NCBI GenBank assembly: GCA_013350335.1
Contig: CM023539.1
Coordinates: forward strand, 24,421,043-24,485,042
DNA length: 64,000 bases
Direction of reading: 5' to 3'
Origin: Chimonanthus salicifolius
Lineage: Eukaryota > Streptophyta > Magnoliopsida > Laurales > Calycanthaceae
Each line of letters opens with the position of its first letter. The stretch's first letter is position 1. Positions 33,618 through 45,617 of this stretch are shown piece by piece. The translations under genes and the position numbers were made by a program. Under the pieces are notes generated by a model. The model worked only from the letters and a program-made list of their open reading frames with translations, did no database searches and was not told the origin of the DNA.

Positions 33618-36600
33618 TGTAACACCCCGCCCTTTTCACTCTAATTTTCAGAGTTTTTTTTTTTTTTTTAATATAATAATCATGTGATCGGGGCGGAGTG
33701 TCACGACGCGAGTTAAGTTCGGATCTCTAAATCCGACCCTTAACTGGCCAAGCCCATGTGCGTATGAACTAAGTCCATAAAACTGATCCGCACATGGTAC
33801 ATATATAACTAGCGGAATTACTTTAGTCTAAATCTAACTGAGGTTATAATAGATCCTATGACTAATCCAATTTTCCATTCTTAGATAGCAAAGTACCTAA
33901 TTTATTCTCCAAAATTATTATATAACCTTAGTCTACCATTCATTCCAAACCATCCAAATAAATCCAACCATAGCATCTACTTAACTACTTATTACATGCC
34001 AACATCTAATTACCAAATTACATTGTCCAAATAAATCAAATAACAAGTCCATAAATAATCCATTCATAATCCATTCCAATCATTCAAACCGCCCAAGTTT
34101 TCGTGCTTGGTCCTCTTCTCCAACCACATTCTTTCCTTTCCCTGCATCATCCACTAAGGATATAGATAGGGCGTTAGATCAACGCGCCCAGTAGTGTTTC
34201 CGATTAGGACTACCACATGGTTAGTCAAAAACATGCAAATAATATGATAATAATACATGTGTGTCAAAATTCCATAAAACATGCTATGTATGAAATGAAC
34301 ATGTAATGAGTCCCACCCATCACCATTCAACATAGCCATCACTTGACGGGATTCTCATCGTCAAGGTAACCCACAGTGGTCTTTCGGACGCCCCGACGGA
34401 GTGTGGCTTCCGGATTCCTCCTGATGGGATTCTCATCATCAGGGTACCCCACAGTGGTCTTTCGGACGCCCCGACGGAGTGTGGCCTCCGGTTACAACAC
34501 CATCATCCCATGCCATGCATGAGATGTCTATGCAAACATGTCATTTTAAACATAACTTTACAATCATATAAGATATCAAAATCAACATAAAACAGCATAA
34601 TAAATAGTGGTTACAACAAAGGTAGGAAAACTACTATAGTTTACTTTGTTCGACCCTTCCTTTGGACCGTCTTCCGATCACGGCTTGCTCACCGTTCTAA
34701 AAATCCGAATACCCTATGTACATGGCAGCAAGTTAATCATTTATCCACCTAATTTCCAGCAAAGCTTAATGTCCCAAGAACCACCTAGTGGGGTTCGGCC
34801 CAAGCCATAGCCGAACCTCATACATTAAAACTTTGGTCATTCTTTTATTTAATTAAAACCATCTAATTACCCAAACTTCTAAATGAACCTTGGTAGGGTT
34901 CGGCCATACATTATGGCTGAACCTTACCACTTTGGTTTTAGCCCATTTATCCTATCATATGATCATTTTATTTTTGATCATTTCAGCCATAATTACGATT
35001 GTGCCATTGAGACCAACCTTTGCTTTAAATTAGCTAACTTCCATCACCTAACATAAAACCATCTTAGTGGGGTTCGGCCATACACACGGCTGAACCTCAC
35101 CACTTAATTTGATCCTTCTTAAACCTTCCATATCTCCATATAAACTAACCACTATGTCCCACAATTACCATTAGTGGGGTTCGGCCATACACATGGCCGA
35201 ACCTCACCAATGTGATTTTTATCCCCAATTTCCATCATTCATGTTGGCTAATTACTTACCCATACTAACTCCATAAACAAACATATATTATTCTTAAATC
35301 AAAGCATATAAATAATACCTAATGTCCATCATAAACTTAACCCAATTTTTCCACAAAACAGTCCATGGGTTTTCATGGTTTCCATGGGGTTCACAACATG
35401 AAAACCAACATCCTTTTACATGGGGTTCGGCCCTCTATGGTGGCCGAACCCAATGGTTATGTTACTGTTTTTAAACCTCAATTAATCATGTAATAACAGT
35501 ATATTTAAATCAGGCTTTTATCTTTCAAACAACCATCCAAAAATTAGCCCAATTTCATAGGGTTCGGCCATGCTCATTGGCCGAACACCATGAAATTGAT
35601 TTTGAACATTTAACCCTTTATCTTGGGTCTGAAACCAGCACCCAAATCCATGTTTTTAACCATTCTAAAACATGTACTTACATCTTAAATCAAAACCCAA
35701 ATCCATCCTCAAACAGTCCATGGGGTTCGGCCATACACATGGCCGAACCCTATGGTTCTCTTAATGAAAATCCACCCATATTTATCTATGAAATTAACCA
35801 GCAAGTTAACATAAGATAAATATGGTTCAGTCATGTCATATCTACTCCAAAACAGTAAGCTTAATTCCATATAAAAATCTTTTAAAAGCCTCACTCCAAA
35901 ATATAGATTTTGACTTTCAAATACCATAAAATCCACCAATGTTCTCATGGGGTTCGGCCATCCAAAGGGCCGAACCCTATGTCCATATTTTTTTATCTCA
36001 TTCATAAACTTCCATCAAATATCTAACCCTTGTTAGATTTGGCCATCCAATGGCCGGATCATGATTTAAAAATTGTTTATCGAAAAACCTACCGTTTTCG
36101 CGACTCCTCCAATTGATCTTCCCTCCGGCTTGTTCCTTTCCCTTTCTTAGCCTCTCCTTCTTCTTGATTCCTTGATAGTCAGGGACTGATTAAACAACCA
36201 GCTGCTGCTCTTGGTAGAAAACGGCAAAGAGAGAAAGAGGTAGGATTTTTGACTTTGGATGGAACACCTTGATGCCAACTCTTTTGCTCAAAGCATGCTT
36301 TTGTCTTGGTGAAATAAATCAATCAAGGACTGATTTCATATCAATAACCAGCTGCTGTTCTTGATCTTAGAGAGATGATAACAGTCCAAGGGAGATAGAG
36401 AGATAGAGAGAGTAAAAATGAAAATCCTTTGCTTGACCAAAAACAGCCCAAGATTAATCCTTGTGTAACTCCCATTGCCTTAACCCTAAACCTTATGTTA
36501 CTTGGGGGTTTCATCATGAGATGAAACCTCCGCATGCTCCCAACGTCCCTTGCTGGTTGGACTTGTGTAACCCCCCTTCTTAACTCCTTCTCTCATTACC

Positions 36601-37579
36601 ATTGCATGTGAGAGTTTCATTTGAAAATGAAACTCTCCTAGGCTCCAACGGTTTTAGCCCTAGCTTAATTTGTATCACCTTCATCTTCCATTAGTGAACC
36701 GTTTGGGAGTTTCCATCCTTGAGATGAAACTCCATGTCCATTCATTTCTCATGCTTGATTTGAATATTTGAAATAAGTAACTCCTCACCCTTGATGCAGC
36801 CCATGTGTAACAGCCACCTCTTAATGCTCATCACCGTCCCATGTGATTCCATTTCATCTTTGAGATGAAACTCTTGCCCTACCTTCAACATGTAAACCAA
36901 AAGTTGAATTTGAAATGCCATTATCTCTTTGTGTAACTTCATAAACAGCAGCTCCAACTTTGAGGTTTCATGCATAAAAATAATGATCCATACTACTCCA
37001 ACGTGCATCACAATTTGAATTTGCATTGTACCCTCACCTTTGTAACTCCCATGTAACGCCACTCCCATTCATGTCTATCTTAGGAGTTACTTACATGAAA
37101 TCACCTTGCAGCTCACGTTTTTATTGAGTTAAAAATTTGCAACCAGCTCATACCTCCATCTTACACTCACCTCACTCATTAAAAATACATATTCATCCAA
37201 CTCATTTATTCAACTCACCCAACCTAACTCATTCATTTAATTTAACTTAACTAATAAATTCAACTCAACTAAACCCAAGCAATTAATAAACTTAAATTAA
37301 CTAAGCTTGAACTCAATCCATGGTTAATCATGCCATTCACGACCCATTGGGTCCCATTTGGCCATTTTGACCCATTTCACAAAATTTGACCCAAATATGA
37401 TTTTTGACCCGTTTAAGTATATCTTAAACATTTATTTGTTTTGTAAACAAACTTCCATCCTTTGGGTCTTGATTGAGCTATTGACCCATTAAATTCAAAT
37501 CAATTTTATCACAATGGCAATTCCGTAAATATGAACAATTTCACCTAAAATGATAACTTTGAAATTCCAAGGTGTTACA
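33618..37579 (-). repeat. 5' LTR of the minus-strand element (3.96 kb)
   Basis: In plus coordinates it runs TGTAACACCCCG to GGTGTTACA. It holds about eight GGGTTCGGCC..GGCCGAACC hairpins (near 34793, 34897, 35070, 35175, 35421, 35559, 35722 and 35950) and a diverged one near 36033. Further hairpins are GGGGTTTCATC..GATGAAACC (36504-36531), GAGAGTTTCAT..ATGAAACTCTC (36610-36637) and GGAGTTTCCATC..GATGAAACTCC (36706-36732). CGGAG..CTCCG blocks lie at 34385-34495. It is the same family as the solo LTR at 55787-59563. Small open frames in it are not genes. Confidence 0.92.
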
Positions 37580-37887
37580 TTGGATGTGGAGCTACAGCTT
37601 TATTTTCTATTATAATTCCATTTTGTAGTTGAGAGTTCATTAATGTAATTGAAATATATGTTATTGCATGAGTTGGATGAATTTAATAATGGGATGATGT
37701 CATTATTTTTAATTATGATTAATATTTTATTGGTACTATTGGTGATTGGTTTAATTGTGGGTTGGCGGTGGTTAGTGTGGATTGCTGAGCGGTGTCTCCC
37801 AAAAAAAAAAAAGCCCTTGAAATAGTATCAGATCGGTTTTGGGAGTTTATATCCTTTCAACGTGCTCTAGCGGGATGGGTCGTTACA

Positions 37888-39038
37888 ATTCTACCCAATC
37901 TTTCCTCTATCCATATGAATTTTGCATTCTTTTAATTCATTCATGCACATATTGCATTAGGTTAGTCTACATGTCATCATCTCATCATCTAACCATTCAT
38001 GCATTTAGACTTTAGATCTCAACCATCCATTATCATGCATTAAAAAAAACCCTAAATTGTACAACCCAAAACCCCAAACCAATTAGCCAAATTCGAAAAT
38101 CACATAGCCAATACCCAATCCCTATTTTCTTTCATTCCATTTCTTTCTCTCCAACATACCTTAGCCATCAAGTCACTCACTGTCCAAGTCAAGCCAAATT
38201 CGACCATAGCATTGTGCAACCCTAGATTTTACGTCTTGTAATCCATGCCATCCATTTACCAAATTAATCCAGATTTAATCTCAGTCGTCCATTCAAACCT
38301 TGAGCCTATAAATACCCTATTTAACTATGGTGAAAATAGAATTAGACCTAGAGCTCAAGAGGTCCTAAGATTGGAGAACACACCCTAAAGAACAAGAGAC
38401 ATTGTGCTTCATGCGAATTTCACATGTGAGCATTCATTTTAAGTTCTATTTTTAGTTGTCTCCTTAATTGTTTTCCAATTCTCGTATTTAATTCTTCCAT
38501 TAAATAAATAAGAGATGTCCATTTTGGATTCTTGAAAAGTCTGATTATTTAATATATTTTTGAATTCTATGCGTTGAATTTCAGATATAAATTTCTTATT
38601 TATCTATTTATTTTGGGCGATGAGAGAATAATTCCAAAACCACCTTTAAATTATGCATTTTTGCATTATGTCATTTATTTTTTATTTGCAAATTTAATTC
38701 ATGTCTTTAGTTATGTTAGTTCTCATCAATGTATGCTGTATTTTACTTATATTAATTTGTTTGTCATGTATTTTAAAAATCATGTATTTTATTTCATGTA
38801 TACAAACCACTCCTTCAATACGAGATTTTTAGCTTAGAAATAAATTTATGAAAATAGGATTGATTTTTACAATTTGGTTTATTTTAAATCACTGTGTTTT
38901 CTAAGAAACATAATCATTCAAGCAGTAGATTACAAACATATATATTTTCATTTACTTATGCATAGATTTTACTTGTTCTCTGTGGGATCGACCTCGCACT
39001 CATAATGTTGTACTATAAATGGTTTTTTCACATCAACA
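37888..39038 (+). repeat. Right part of the 5' LTR of an Athila/Tat-like element
   Basis: From the ATTCT target duplicate onward the sequence matches 41477-41854 and then 44655-45617: attctaccca, AATTCATTCATGC, aaccctaaatt, ttgagcctataaatacc and GGATCGACCTCGCACTCAT. It ends CACATCAACA at 39038. A TATAAATA box near 38308-38315, about 730 bp from the end, is a plausible promoter. The left part of this LTR is beyond the family C insertion. Confidence 0.8.
38308..38315 (+). promoter_or_regulatory. Putative TATA box of the Athila/Tat-like LTR
   Basis: CCTATAAATACCC occurs at this place and at the equivalent position of the 3' LTR (44696-44708) in otherwise diverged context. It is followed about 85-90 bp later by gaacaagagaca. 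Assignment rests on the motif and its preservation in both LTRs. Confidence 0.5.
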
Positions 39039-39149
39039 TGTTTTTGGCGCCGTTGTTGGAGAACAAAAAGTATGTTCCTCCGCTTTGTTGGGGAACAAAT
39101 CAAAATATGTGTCTTGAAATCTTATGTCTTGAATTTTTTGGTTTTTTAG

Positions 39150-39620
39150 AAAACACTTTTATTTTTGGGATGTCCTAATTTAGGCAACTCTCTAAAAATT
39201 AGAAAATTCTATTTTTAGAAACTCTAATTGTGGAAGGTTACCTAAAATTAAAATATTCTTTAAAATAAAATAGATCTTAAATTTTTCAAATTGTAAAAAG
39301 TTTGCTAAACTTTGATACTTGTTAAATTTTGAAGTTTCTATTTTTGAATAAAATTTCTATTTTTAGAAAGTTTCTATTTTTGGAAAATTGATAGATTAAA
39401 CTAAGTTTCTTCCTTTAGGCTCTTTCTAATTTCATAAATCTAAATCTATTTTAATAATCTTTTAGTTTTGAAAGCAAATCTAATCTTTGAAGATTTTAAA
39501 ATTTCTGTATATGGAAAATTTTAAAACTTATCTAACTTTGGAAACATTCTATTTTTAGAAAATTTCCCGATTTTAGAGACGTCTAATTTTGGAAAGTTTT
39601 AATTTAAGATCATTTTTTTA
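39150..39620 (+). repeat. AT-rich minisatellite of TATTTTTAGAAA-type units
   Basis: About ten imperfect copies of (t)ctatttttRgaaaRttt recur, for example near 39208, 39340, 39356, 39368, 39550 and 39590, interleaved with ctaattt.ggaaagtt. Units are short and irregular. Confidence 0.7.
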
Positions 39621-40510
39621 ATTTGCATTAAGTGATGGTATTAATTTAGAAATTTATTCATAATCTCACATTAGTTTTGGAGACTTAATTAAGTTTAATT
39701 ATTTTAATCTCTTTCTAGTTGTAGTTTAGGATCTTGCATTTACTTAGTTCATGCATTCTTGTGTTAGAATCTTCACCTAGGTTCGTGTGTTTTATTTTTC
39801 AGGAGTTTTGAAAATCGCAAGTCAAAGTTGTTGGAATTTACGCGCATTGGCTACGGTAAGTGCCTAACTATTTTTTTTTTTTTTAATTTTAACTTTCTCA
39901 TGCATTCATATAGACTTTTATCTTAGGTTCTTTGCAAATATTACTAGCATAAAAAAAAAGATTGCATATTTATTTAGGTCATGCATTTAGGTTGCTTGTT
40001 CCATGCATTTAGTGTAATTTGTATGCTTATTGTTTTTCATATTTGCTTGATGCTTGCATTGTTAGATTAGGATTGCATAAAAAAAAGAAATAGGAAAAAA
40101 AATAAGATTAGTAATAAAATGGTTCATGCACTTTAAATAAAATCAATTTTGGAACCATAGGTTAGTCTTTAGAGTCTTTCATGCTCATTAAGACAGTCTT
40201 TTATTCAAATAATTTCAAATAACCAATTCTAGTTTTTCTTCAATAACGGTGTCTAGGCTAGTTATGTCACCAACACATGTGGTCGAGCATCGTCTGAGGA
40301 AAAGTTGGGACAAGATGCCATCTGTTCTCCCCCACTTACCTCAGAACTTACCTGGCCGCGATTAAGGTTAAACTCTTATTTGGAGATTTTGAATTTTTAA
40401 AGAAAAGATTAGGAGTAAGTCTAGAGTCTTAAGTTAGTTTAGGTTTTTATTTTTATTTTTAGGTCATTTATTTTGTTTGAAATTGTTTTGTCTTGTGTGA
40501 TCTTGTTTGA

Positions 40511-40870
40511 GTGAACATGAGTACTTGGAGACGTGATTCGACTAAGCGATTAGTTAGAGTTAGGTCACCAACTGGTGGAACCCAAGTTAGTCATCAATCT
40601 ATTTTGGAACACACTAGGGTTTGTAAAGTCATGTCAGTTTCATCAAATCCCGAGAGTTTCACCCGAAGTGAGGAGAGTCTAGCTGGGGAAAATGAAAAAG
40701 ATAACTTGAACGATAAAATTGAGCGCGATACAGTCATAGCTAATAATCCCAAAGATCCATGGGTATTTTTTATGCCAAAAAGAAAAAATCTATATGAAAA
40801 GAGATATTTAGCCTATGATGTCTTGTACTCAGTTAAGCATATTGACCACACCATCTGCCGCATCATATGA
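40511..40870 (+). pseudogene. Unrecognised 119-codon open frame in the non-autonomous element
   Basis: The ATG at 40511 lies close behind a stop (tgagtgaacatga) and the frame closes at 40868-40870. The product begins MNMSTWRRDSTKRLVRVRSP, is basic at the N terminus, acidic in the middle (SLAGENEKDNLNDKIERD) and has no motif I know. Position after the primer site would suit a gag N-terminus. It has no zinc knuckle or capsid motif. It could be an eroded gag start or chance. Confidence 0.3.
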
Positions 40871-41854
40871 AACTCACTGATAAAGGACTAGGTTGTATAA
40901 AGTGTGCAAACATAATAGAGTTTGCATCCATCACAGGATTTCTGTAAAATGGAGTTAGTCTAGAAAGTCAGTTTAGGATGAGTCAATTTTTTTTATTAGT
41001 TTTTAGGTTGTTCCTCTTAGATATGTCAAAACTCAAAATTAACAATGTCCAGAAACTTTGTATCTAACCGTTGAATATTGAGGAAAATGTCAAAGTTTAG
41101 GGTATCTACGGGTTACACTAGTTGAGCCCAATAAAAAAGAATTGTCTTAAAATTTTTTTAGAGAGAGTAAGTTCGAAAGAACCGAGACCCCTATTGAAAG
41201 AGTCATGGGAAGAGTAAGTTTACAAATTAAAGTTGAGAGTGCCTTTGACAAAAAAAAAAGTTTTGTGTTAATGCTTTTGAATCAATAAAAAAATTTCAGT
41301 CAAGGGAAGAGTAAGTGAAGATTGAAACTACCCCTTAAGAGAAAACAAAAAAACAAAAAAGTTTTGTTAAGTCTAAGTGATTTTTCAGCATTAATAGGTA
41401 AATAATTTTTTTTATATCACACTTTTTGAAGAGGATCTTTATAGAATTTATATTTGGAACAAAATTTACATAGCCATGATTCTACCCTATCTGTCCTCCA
41501 TCCATACAAATTTTGCATTCTTTTAATTCATTCATGCGCATATTGCATTTGGTTAGTCTCCATGTCATCATCTCATCATCTAACCATTCATGCATTTAGA
41601 CTTTAGATCTCAACCATCCATTATCATGCATTCAAAAAACCCTAAATTGCACAACCAAAAACCCTAAACCAATTAGCCAAATTCGAAAATCACATAGCCA
41701 ATATCCATTCCCTATTTTCTCTCATTCCATTTCTTTCTCTCCAACATACCTTAGCCATCAAGTCACCCACTGTCCAAGTCCGTCCAAATTCGACAATAGC
41801 ATTGTGCAACCCTAGATTTTACATCTTTTAATCCATGACATACATTTACCAAAT

Positions 41855-44649
41855 TGATGAGCATTGGAAAATGATAATTTTATCCCTGGATATTGGATTA
41901 GTTAATTCTTGAATTTTGTATTTTTAATGAGATTTTGGAGTTTTGCATGAAAGATGGAGATTTTAATGAAAAGAAATAAAAATTGAAGAAAAATCAAGAA
42001 GTAAAGCCCAATGAAGATGCCCAAGTGCGGAAGTCCAAGATAAAAAGTCCATATGAGATAGTTTTTGTAAGAAGATCATCCTATATGAATCCCTACTAAC
42101 GATATTGGTGACTTCAAGGATCAAATTTAAATGTTCAAAAGATGAACCAGTTGTTTCATCTTGGTAAGCCCATTTGTTGGAGCCTCACCTTCTAATTGGT
42201 TCGAAGAGATATCAAGTCTAATCAAGATGCTTACAGTGAAGAGAGGCTTCAATACTGTGGATCTGATTGGCTATGTTACTACATAGAAGAAAGATGAGTG
42301 TGACTTCATGATTGTAGTGACATTCTCTGCAAACCGTCCATAAGGAAAAGTCGTGGCCTTGGTTAACTTGAAGACTGGCCTTCTCTTGGTCAATGAACAA
42401 CAATATTTTCAGTTTGTTGGGACATTCATGTAGTAGTGGTGACACTTGTAGGACTCACCATCACCAAAGAAGAAATGTGTTGCTGTCTAGAAAATACAGA
42501 GAAGAACACCCAGCTGATTTGTGTATAGCAGAGAAAGAGACGCGGCTGTCTCTTATTGCAGCCATCCCACTCCAATCTTGCCACACCAATGAAAGCTAGA
42601 AAGGCAGATAGGTAAAGAATAGCTACAGGTGTTAACTTGGAGCACCCTTGTGAGGCAGCCAACAGAGCCGTACTTTCCTCTTACAGTACTAAATAAGAAT
42701 AATAGCAAACAAGCACCAATCTGCAAACTTTTGAGACAGCAGAGTGAGAGGTAACAGAGCAAATTCGTTGTGTATTGTAAAAAGCCCATTGAGCAAACAA
42801 CCAAGTAGCAAACAACACCACCTGTTGAGCAAAAAAAGCACACAACAGAGCAATGTGTAGCAAGCAGCTATATCAAATTGCTTTGTTAGACATATCCATA
42901 AAGCTGCGAGCAAATAAAAAAAGATTCATATAACAATAAGAAGAGGCAGAACATGTTGCAAAGAAAGAAAATCGGTGTGCAGCACATGAAGTGACAAAGC
43001 AGGGCAGCAAACCAGCAAGAATTGCAAGCAGCCAAGCAACAGAAGAAAAATACAGCAGCTGAAGCAAAGTAAAAAAAAAAAAGGGAAGACATCCACAGTA
43101 TCGTGGCAGCAGATGAGTCATGGATCGAACCACAAAAATTGCAGCCAGTTCTTTCCATCCTGCAATTGAAAATACACGATGGGTGAAGAGAAGGGACAGC
43201 CAGGCGATGGAAGGTAAGGACCTCACACTGTACAGGTTTGACTGTGCATGGCTGATGGAGAGAAGAGGCTGGATCGTTGTCACCTCTGTTACAACCAGCA
43301 AATACTGAAAAGACAAAGGAGGTGCTGGTTGATTGTTCATTATTATCGGCAGGAAAGAAAAGAAAGCAGAGCTTTGAGGCAGCAACAGAGAAAAATAAGA
43401 AGGATTGAGTGATGCTGAATCAACCCGAGGATACAGAAGATGTAGCAGAGTACAATGTGCAGATAGCAGAGGAAGAGGCGTCTATGTAACATTAGCCAAT
43501 CCCAAAATCTTAAACACCATCGTGCAACAGCCAATGTTCCAAGAAGAAAACAACCAGCAAGATATAGTGGGACGGTGGTTGATTTAGTTCCAAAGGTAAG
43601 AAAATAAAAAGAAGAATAAAAAAAAAAAGGTTGGGACGGTGGAAACAGACAGAACCATATGCGGCCACGTGAAAGAAAAAAAAAAAAAGTTGCCGTGCAT
43701 ACAAAGGACCGGCTGATTGAATGGGACCCACCTTCCTTACTAATTGTAATAATGTATTCCTCCTGAACACTATAAATTGAGGGCTTGGGCTGAACAAAGA
43801 TTCTAAACCCTAAACTATAAATATTAATCTATGATTTTTCAATTATTTAATTCATGTTTTATGATAATCTGATTTGATTTTAATTCTTTCTATAAAATAC
43901 ATGTTGAATTTAATTTTAGATTTTTCAAATTAGATACACTGAAATATTTAGATAAAATAGACTTTCTTCTTCCATCTAAGCTTCTTGTTTTCAAGAGTGC
44001 ACTAAAATATTTAGGTTTGGAGAAAAAAAATTTAAATTCTATTTAATCTAAAGTTTAATTTTAGAAATTTCTAATTATTGAATTAATGGGTTTTAAAATG
44101 GGAATTTTAATTGATGAAAAATTTGAACGCATGGTTAGTAATTTACATGAGATCTGCAGTCTAGGCGTTTGTTTTGTTTTCAAAATATGGAAAACAATGC
44201 CTCCTTGATTCTTTGACCCAGTTTTACTGTAAATATGTACAGAGGTAATGTAAGTATTTTTTTTTTAAAATTAAAAATCTCATCAAATTGGAGAACTAGG
44301 TTGGTAATTAAGTAATTGCATCATAATTTTGTTTTTTAAGTTAGATTAAGATTATTTAATATTTTTAGATTAAATCCACCATCTTAATTTAATTAAAAAA
44401 ATTGATTTTCCAGTGTATTTTTTATTCATAGAAGGTTTCTAAATTATGAATAAATTCATATATTGGAAAAATAAATCCATATTCATGATTTATCTCCATA
44501 TTTCCTAAATTTCTTAAATTACATAATTCAATGGTGTATTTGCAGGGATATATTTTCCAAAGTTCCGATGGGTTCGACCTCGCACTCAATCGTTATACAA
44601 TCTAATGCTTCGTACGCTTCCGGGTTATAAATTTAAAATTTGCACAACA
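41855..44649 (+). mobile_element. Solo LTR of the TGATGAG (Tat-type) family, target duplication CAAAT
   Basis: It begins TGATGAGCATTGG and ends AATTTGCACAACA. The flanks CAAAT at 41850-41854 and 44650-44654 are a perfect duplication. The uninterrupted site is seen in the 5' LTR (ttaccaaattaatccag near 38255). The 3' end (ggttcgacctcgcactcaatcg) resembles Athila/Tat LTR ends. The middle, 42100-43800, is unlike the sister copy at 60770-63434. Part of it looks coding (listed separately); the rest is rich in agcaa/cagca text. Open frames on the opposite strand at 42426-43797 are shadows of that text. Confidence 0.92.
42196..42417 (+). pseudogene. Unrecognised coding-like stretch inside the TGATGAG solo LTR
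   Basis: In one frame the plus strand reads IKMLTVKRGFNTVDLIGYVTT, a stop, KKDECDFMIVVTFSANRP, a stop, then GKVVALVNLKTGLLLVNEQQ. Composition and length look like a decayed exon and not LTR text. I do not recognise the protein. It lies about 340-560 bp from the LTR start, in sense with the LTR, which is the zone where the sister LTR carries enoyl-ACP reductase exons. A captured host fragment is an inference. Confidence 0.4.
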
Positions 44650-45617
44650 CAAATTAATCTAGAGTTAATCTCAGCTGTCCATTCAAACCTTGAGCCTATA
44701 AATACCCCATTCGACCATGGTGAAAATGGAATTAGACCTGGAGCTCAAGAGGACCTAAGATTAGGGAACGCACCCTGAAGAACAAGAGACACTGTGCTTC
44801 AAGCGAATTTCACAAGAGAGCATTCACTGTAAATTCGATTTTTAGTTGTCTTCTTAATTATTTTTCCAATTCTTGTCTTTAATTCTTCTATTAAATAAAT
44901 AAGAGATATCCATTTTAAATTCTTGAAAAGTCCGATTATTCAATATATTTTTTAATTCTATGCGTTGAATTTCATATCTAAATTTCTTAGTTATCTATTT
45001 ATTTTAGGCAATGAGAGAATAATTCCATAACCACCTTTAAATTATGTATTTTTACATTATGTCATTTATTTTATTTGCAAATTTAATTCATGTCTTTAGT
45101 TATGTTAGTTCTTATCAGTGTATGTTGTATTTTAATTCTTTTAATTTGTTAGTCATGTATTTTAAAAATCGTGTATTTTATTTCATGTATAGAAATCACT
45201 CCTTCAATACGGGTTAACTAGGTTGAGATCTAAGGTAAATAAACTTTAATTTTGTTTTCTAGAACTTAGGTGTGAGATTATCCATAAATTCTATCTTAAT
45301 CCATTATCTTAATCATGTTTAAATTGATGTTCTAACTTTTGGTTTTGAATTTGAAATGAGAGATTTTTAACTTAGAAATAAATTTATGAAAATATGAATG
45401 ATGTTTATACTTTGGTTTATTTCAAATCTTTATGTTTTCTAAGAAATATAATCATTCAAGCACTAGATTCTATATATATATATATATATATATTTTGATT
45501 TACTTATGCATAGATTTTGCTTGTTCTCTGTGGGATCGACCTCGAATTTATAACGCTGTACTATAAATTGTTCATGCGCTTGCGAGATATTATAAATGTA
45601 AAATTTGCACATCAACA

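Larger units (their letters stand above)
19698..37579 (-). mobile_element. Minus-strand Tekay-like chromovirus, rearranged, with target duplication TTGGA
   Basis: The outer ends are TGTAACACCCCGCC at 19698 and ..GGTGTTACA at 37579, flanked by TTGGA at 19693-19697 and 37580-37584. On the minus strand it holds a complete 5' LTR (33618-37579), primer site, leader, gag, protease, RT and half of RNase H, and the last 119 bp of its 3' LTR (19698-19816). The rest of its RNase H, integrase, chromodomain and most of the 3' LTR are missing; the plus-strand element at 19817-30227 sits there. It is inserted in the family C solo LTR. Confidence 0.9.
16070..37887 (+). mobile_element. Family C solo LTR, split by a nested 17.9 kb insertion
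   Basis: The LTR begins TGTAATGACCCGACCCG at 16070 and ends GGGATGGGTCGTTACA at 37887. It is flanked by ATTCT at 16065-16069 and 37888-37892, a perfect 5 bp target duplication. Removing the nested element (19698-37579 plus one TTGGA copy) leaves about 3.9 kb of LTR in two pieces, 16070-19697 and 37585-37887. No internal region is present, so it is a solo LTR. The empty site is preserved in the paralogous 3' LTR near 41478 (gattctacccta). The family is also present inverted at 46617-54067, next to a tRNA-iMet type primer site. Confidence 0.9.
39039..41476 (+). mobile_element. Interior of a non-autonomous Athila/Tat-like element
   Basis: The 2.4 kb between the two LTRs starts with TGGCGCCGTTGTTGGAGA (39045-39062), close to the tRNA-Asp primer site used by Athila/Tat elements. 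No gag, protease, RT or integrase motif is found. It holds an AT-rich minisatellite (39150-39620), one unrecognised open frame (40511-40870) and A-rich text. Its size and lack of pol suggest a LARD-like derivative or heavy internal deletion. Confidence 0.7.
41477..45617 (+). repeat. 3' LTR of the Athila/Tat-like element, split by a solo LTR
   Basis: The two parts are 41477-41849 and 44655-45617. They match 37888-39038 in order (attctaccct, CATTCATGCGCATATTGCAT, ttgagcctataaatacc, GGATCGACCTCG) and end CACATCAACA at 45617. The 3' portion contains a TA microsatellite at 45471-45492 and about 135 bp near 45215-45350 not present in the 5' copy. There is no clear polypurine tract before 41477, so the exact start (TGATTCTACCC) is tentative. 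Confidence 0.8.

Noticed and set aside
42426..43797. Several minus-strand open frames rich in Leu, Phe and Cys
   Set aside because: They are the complement of agcaa/cagca-rich LTR text, with mutually overlapping frames and no motif.
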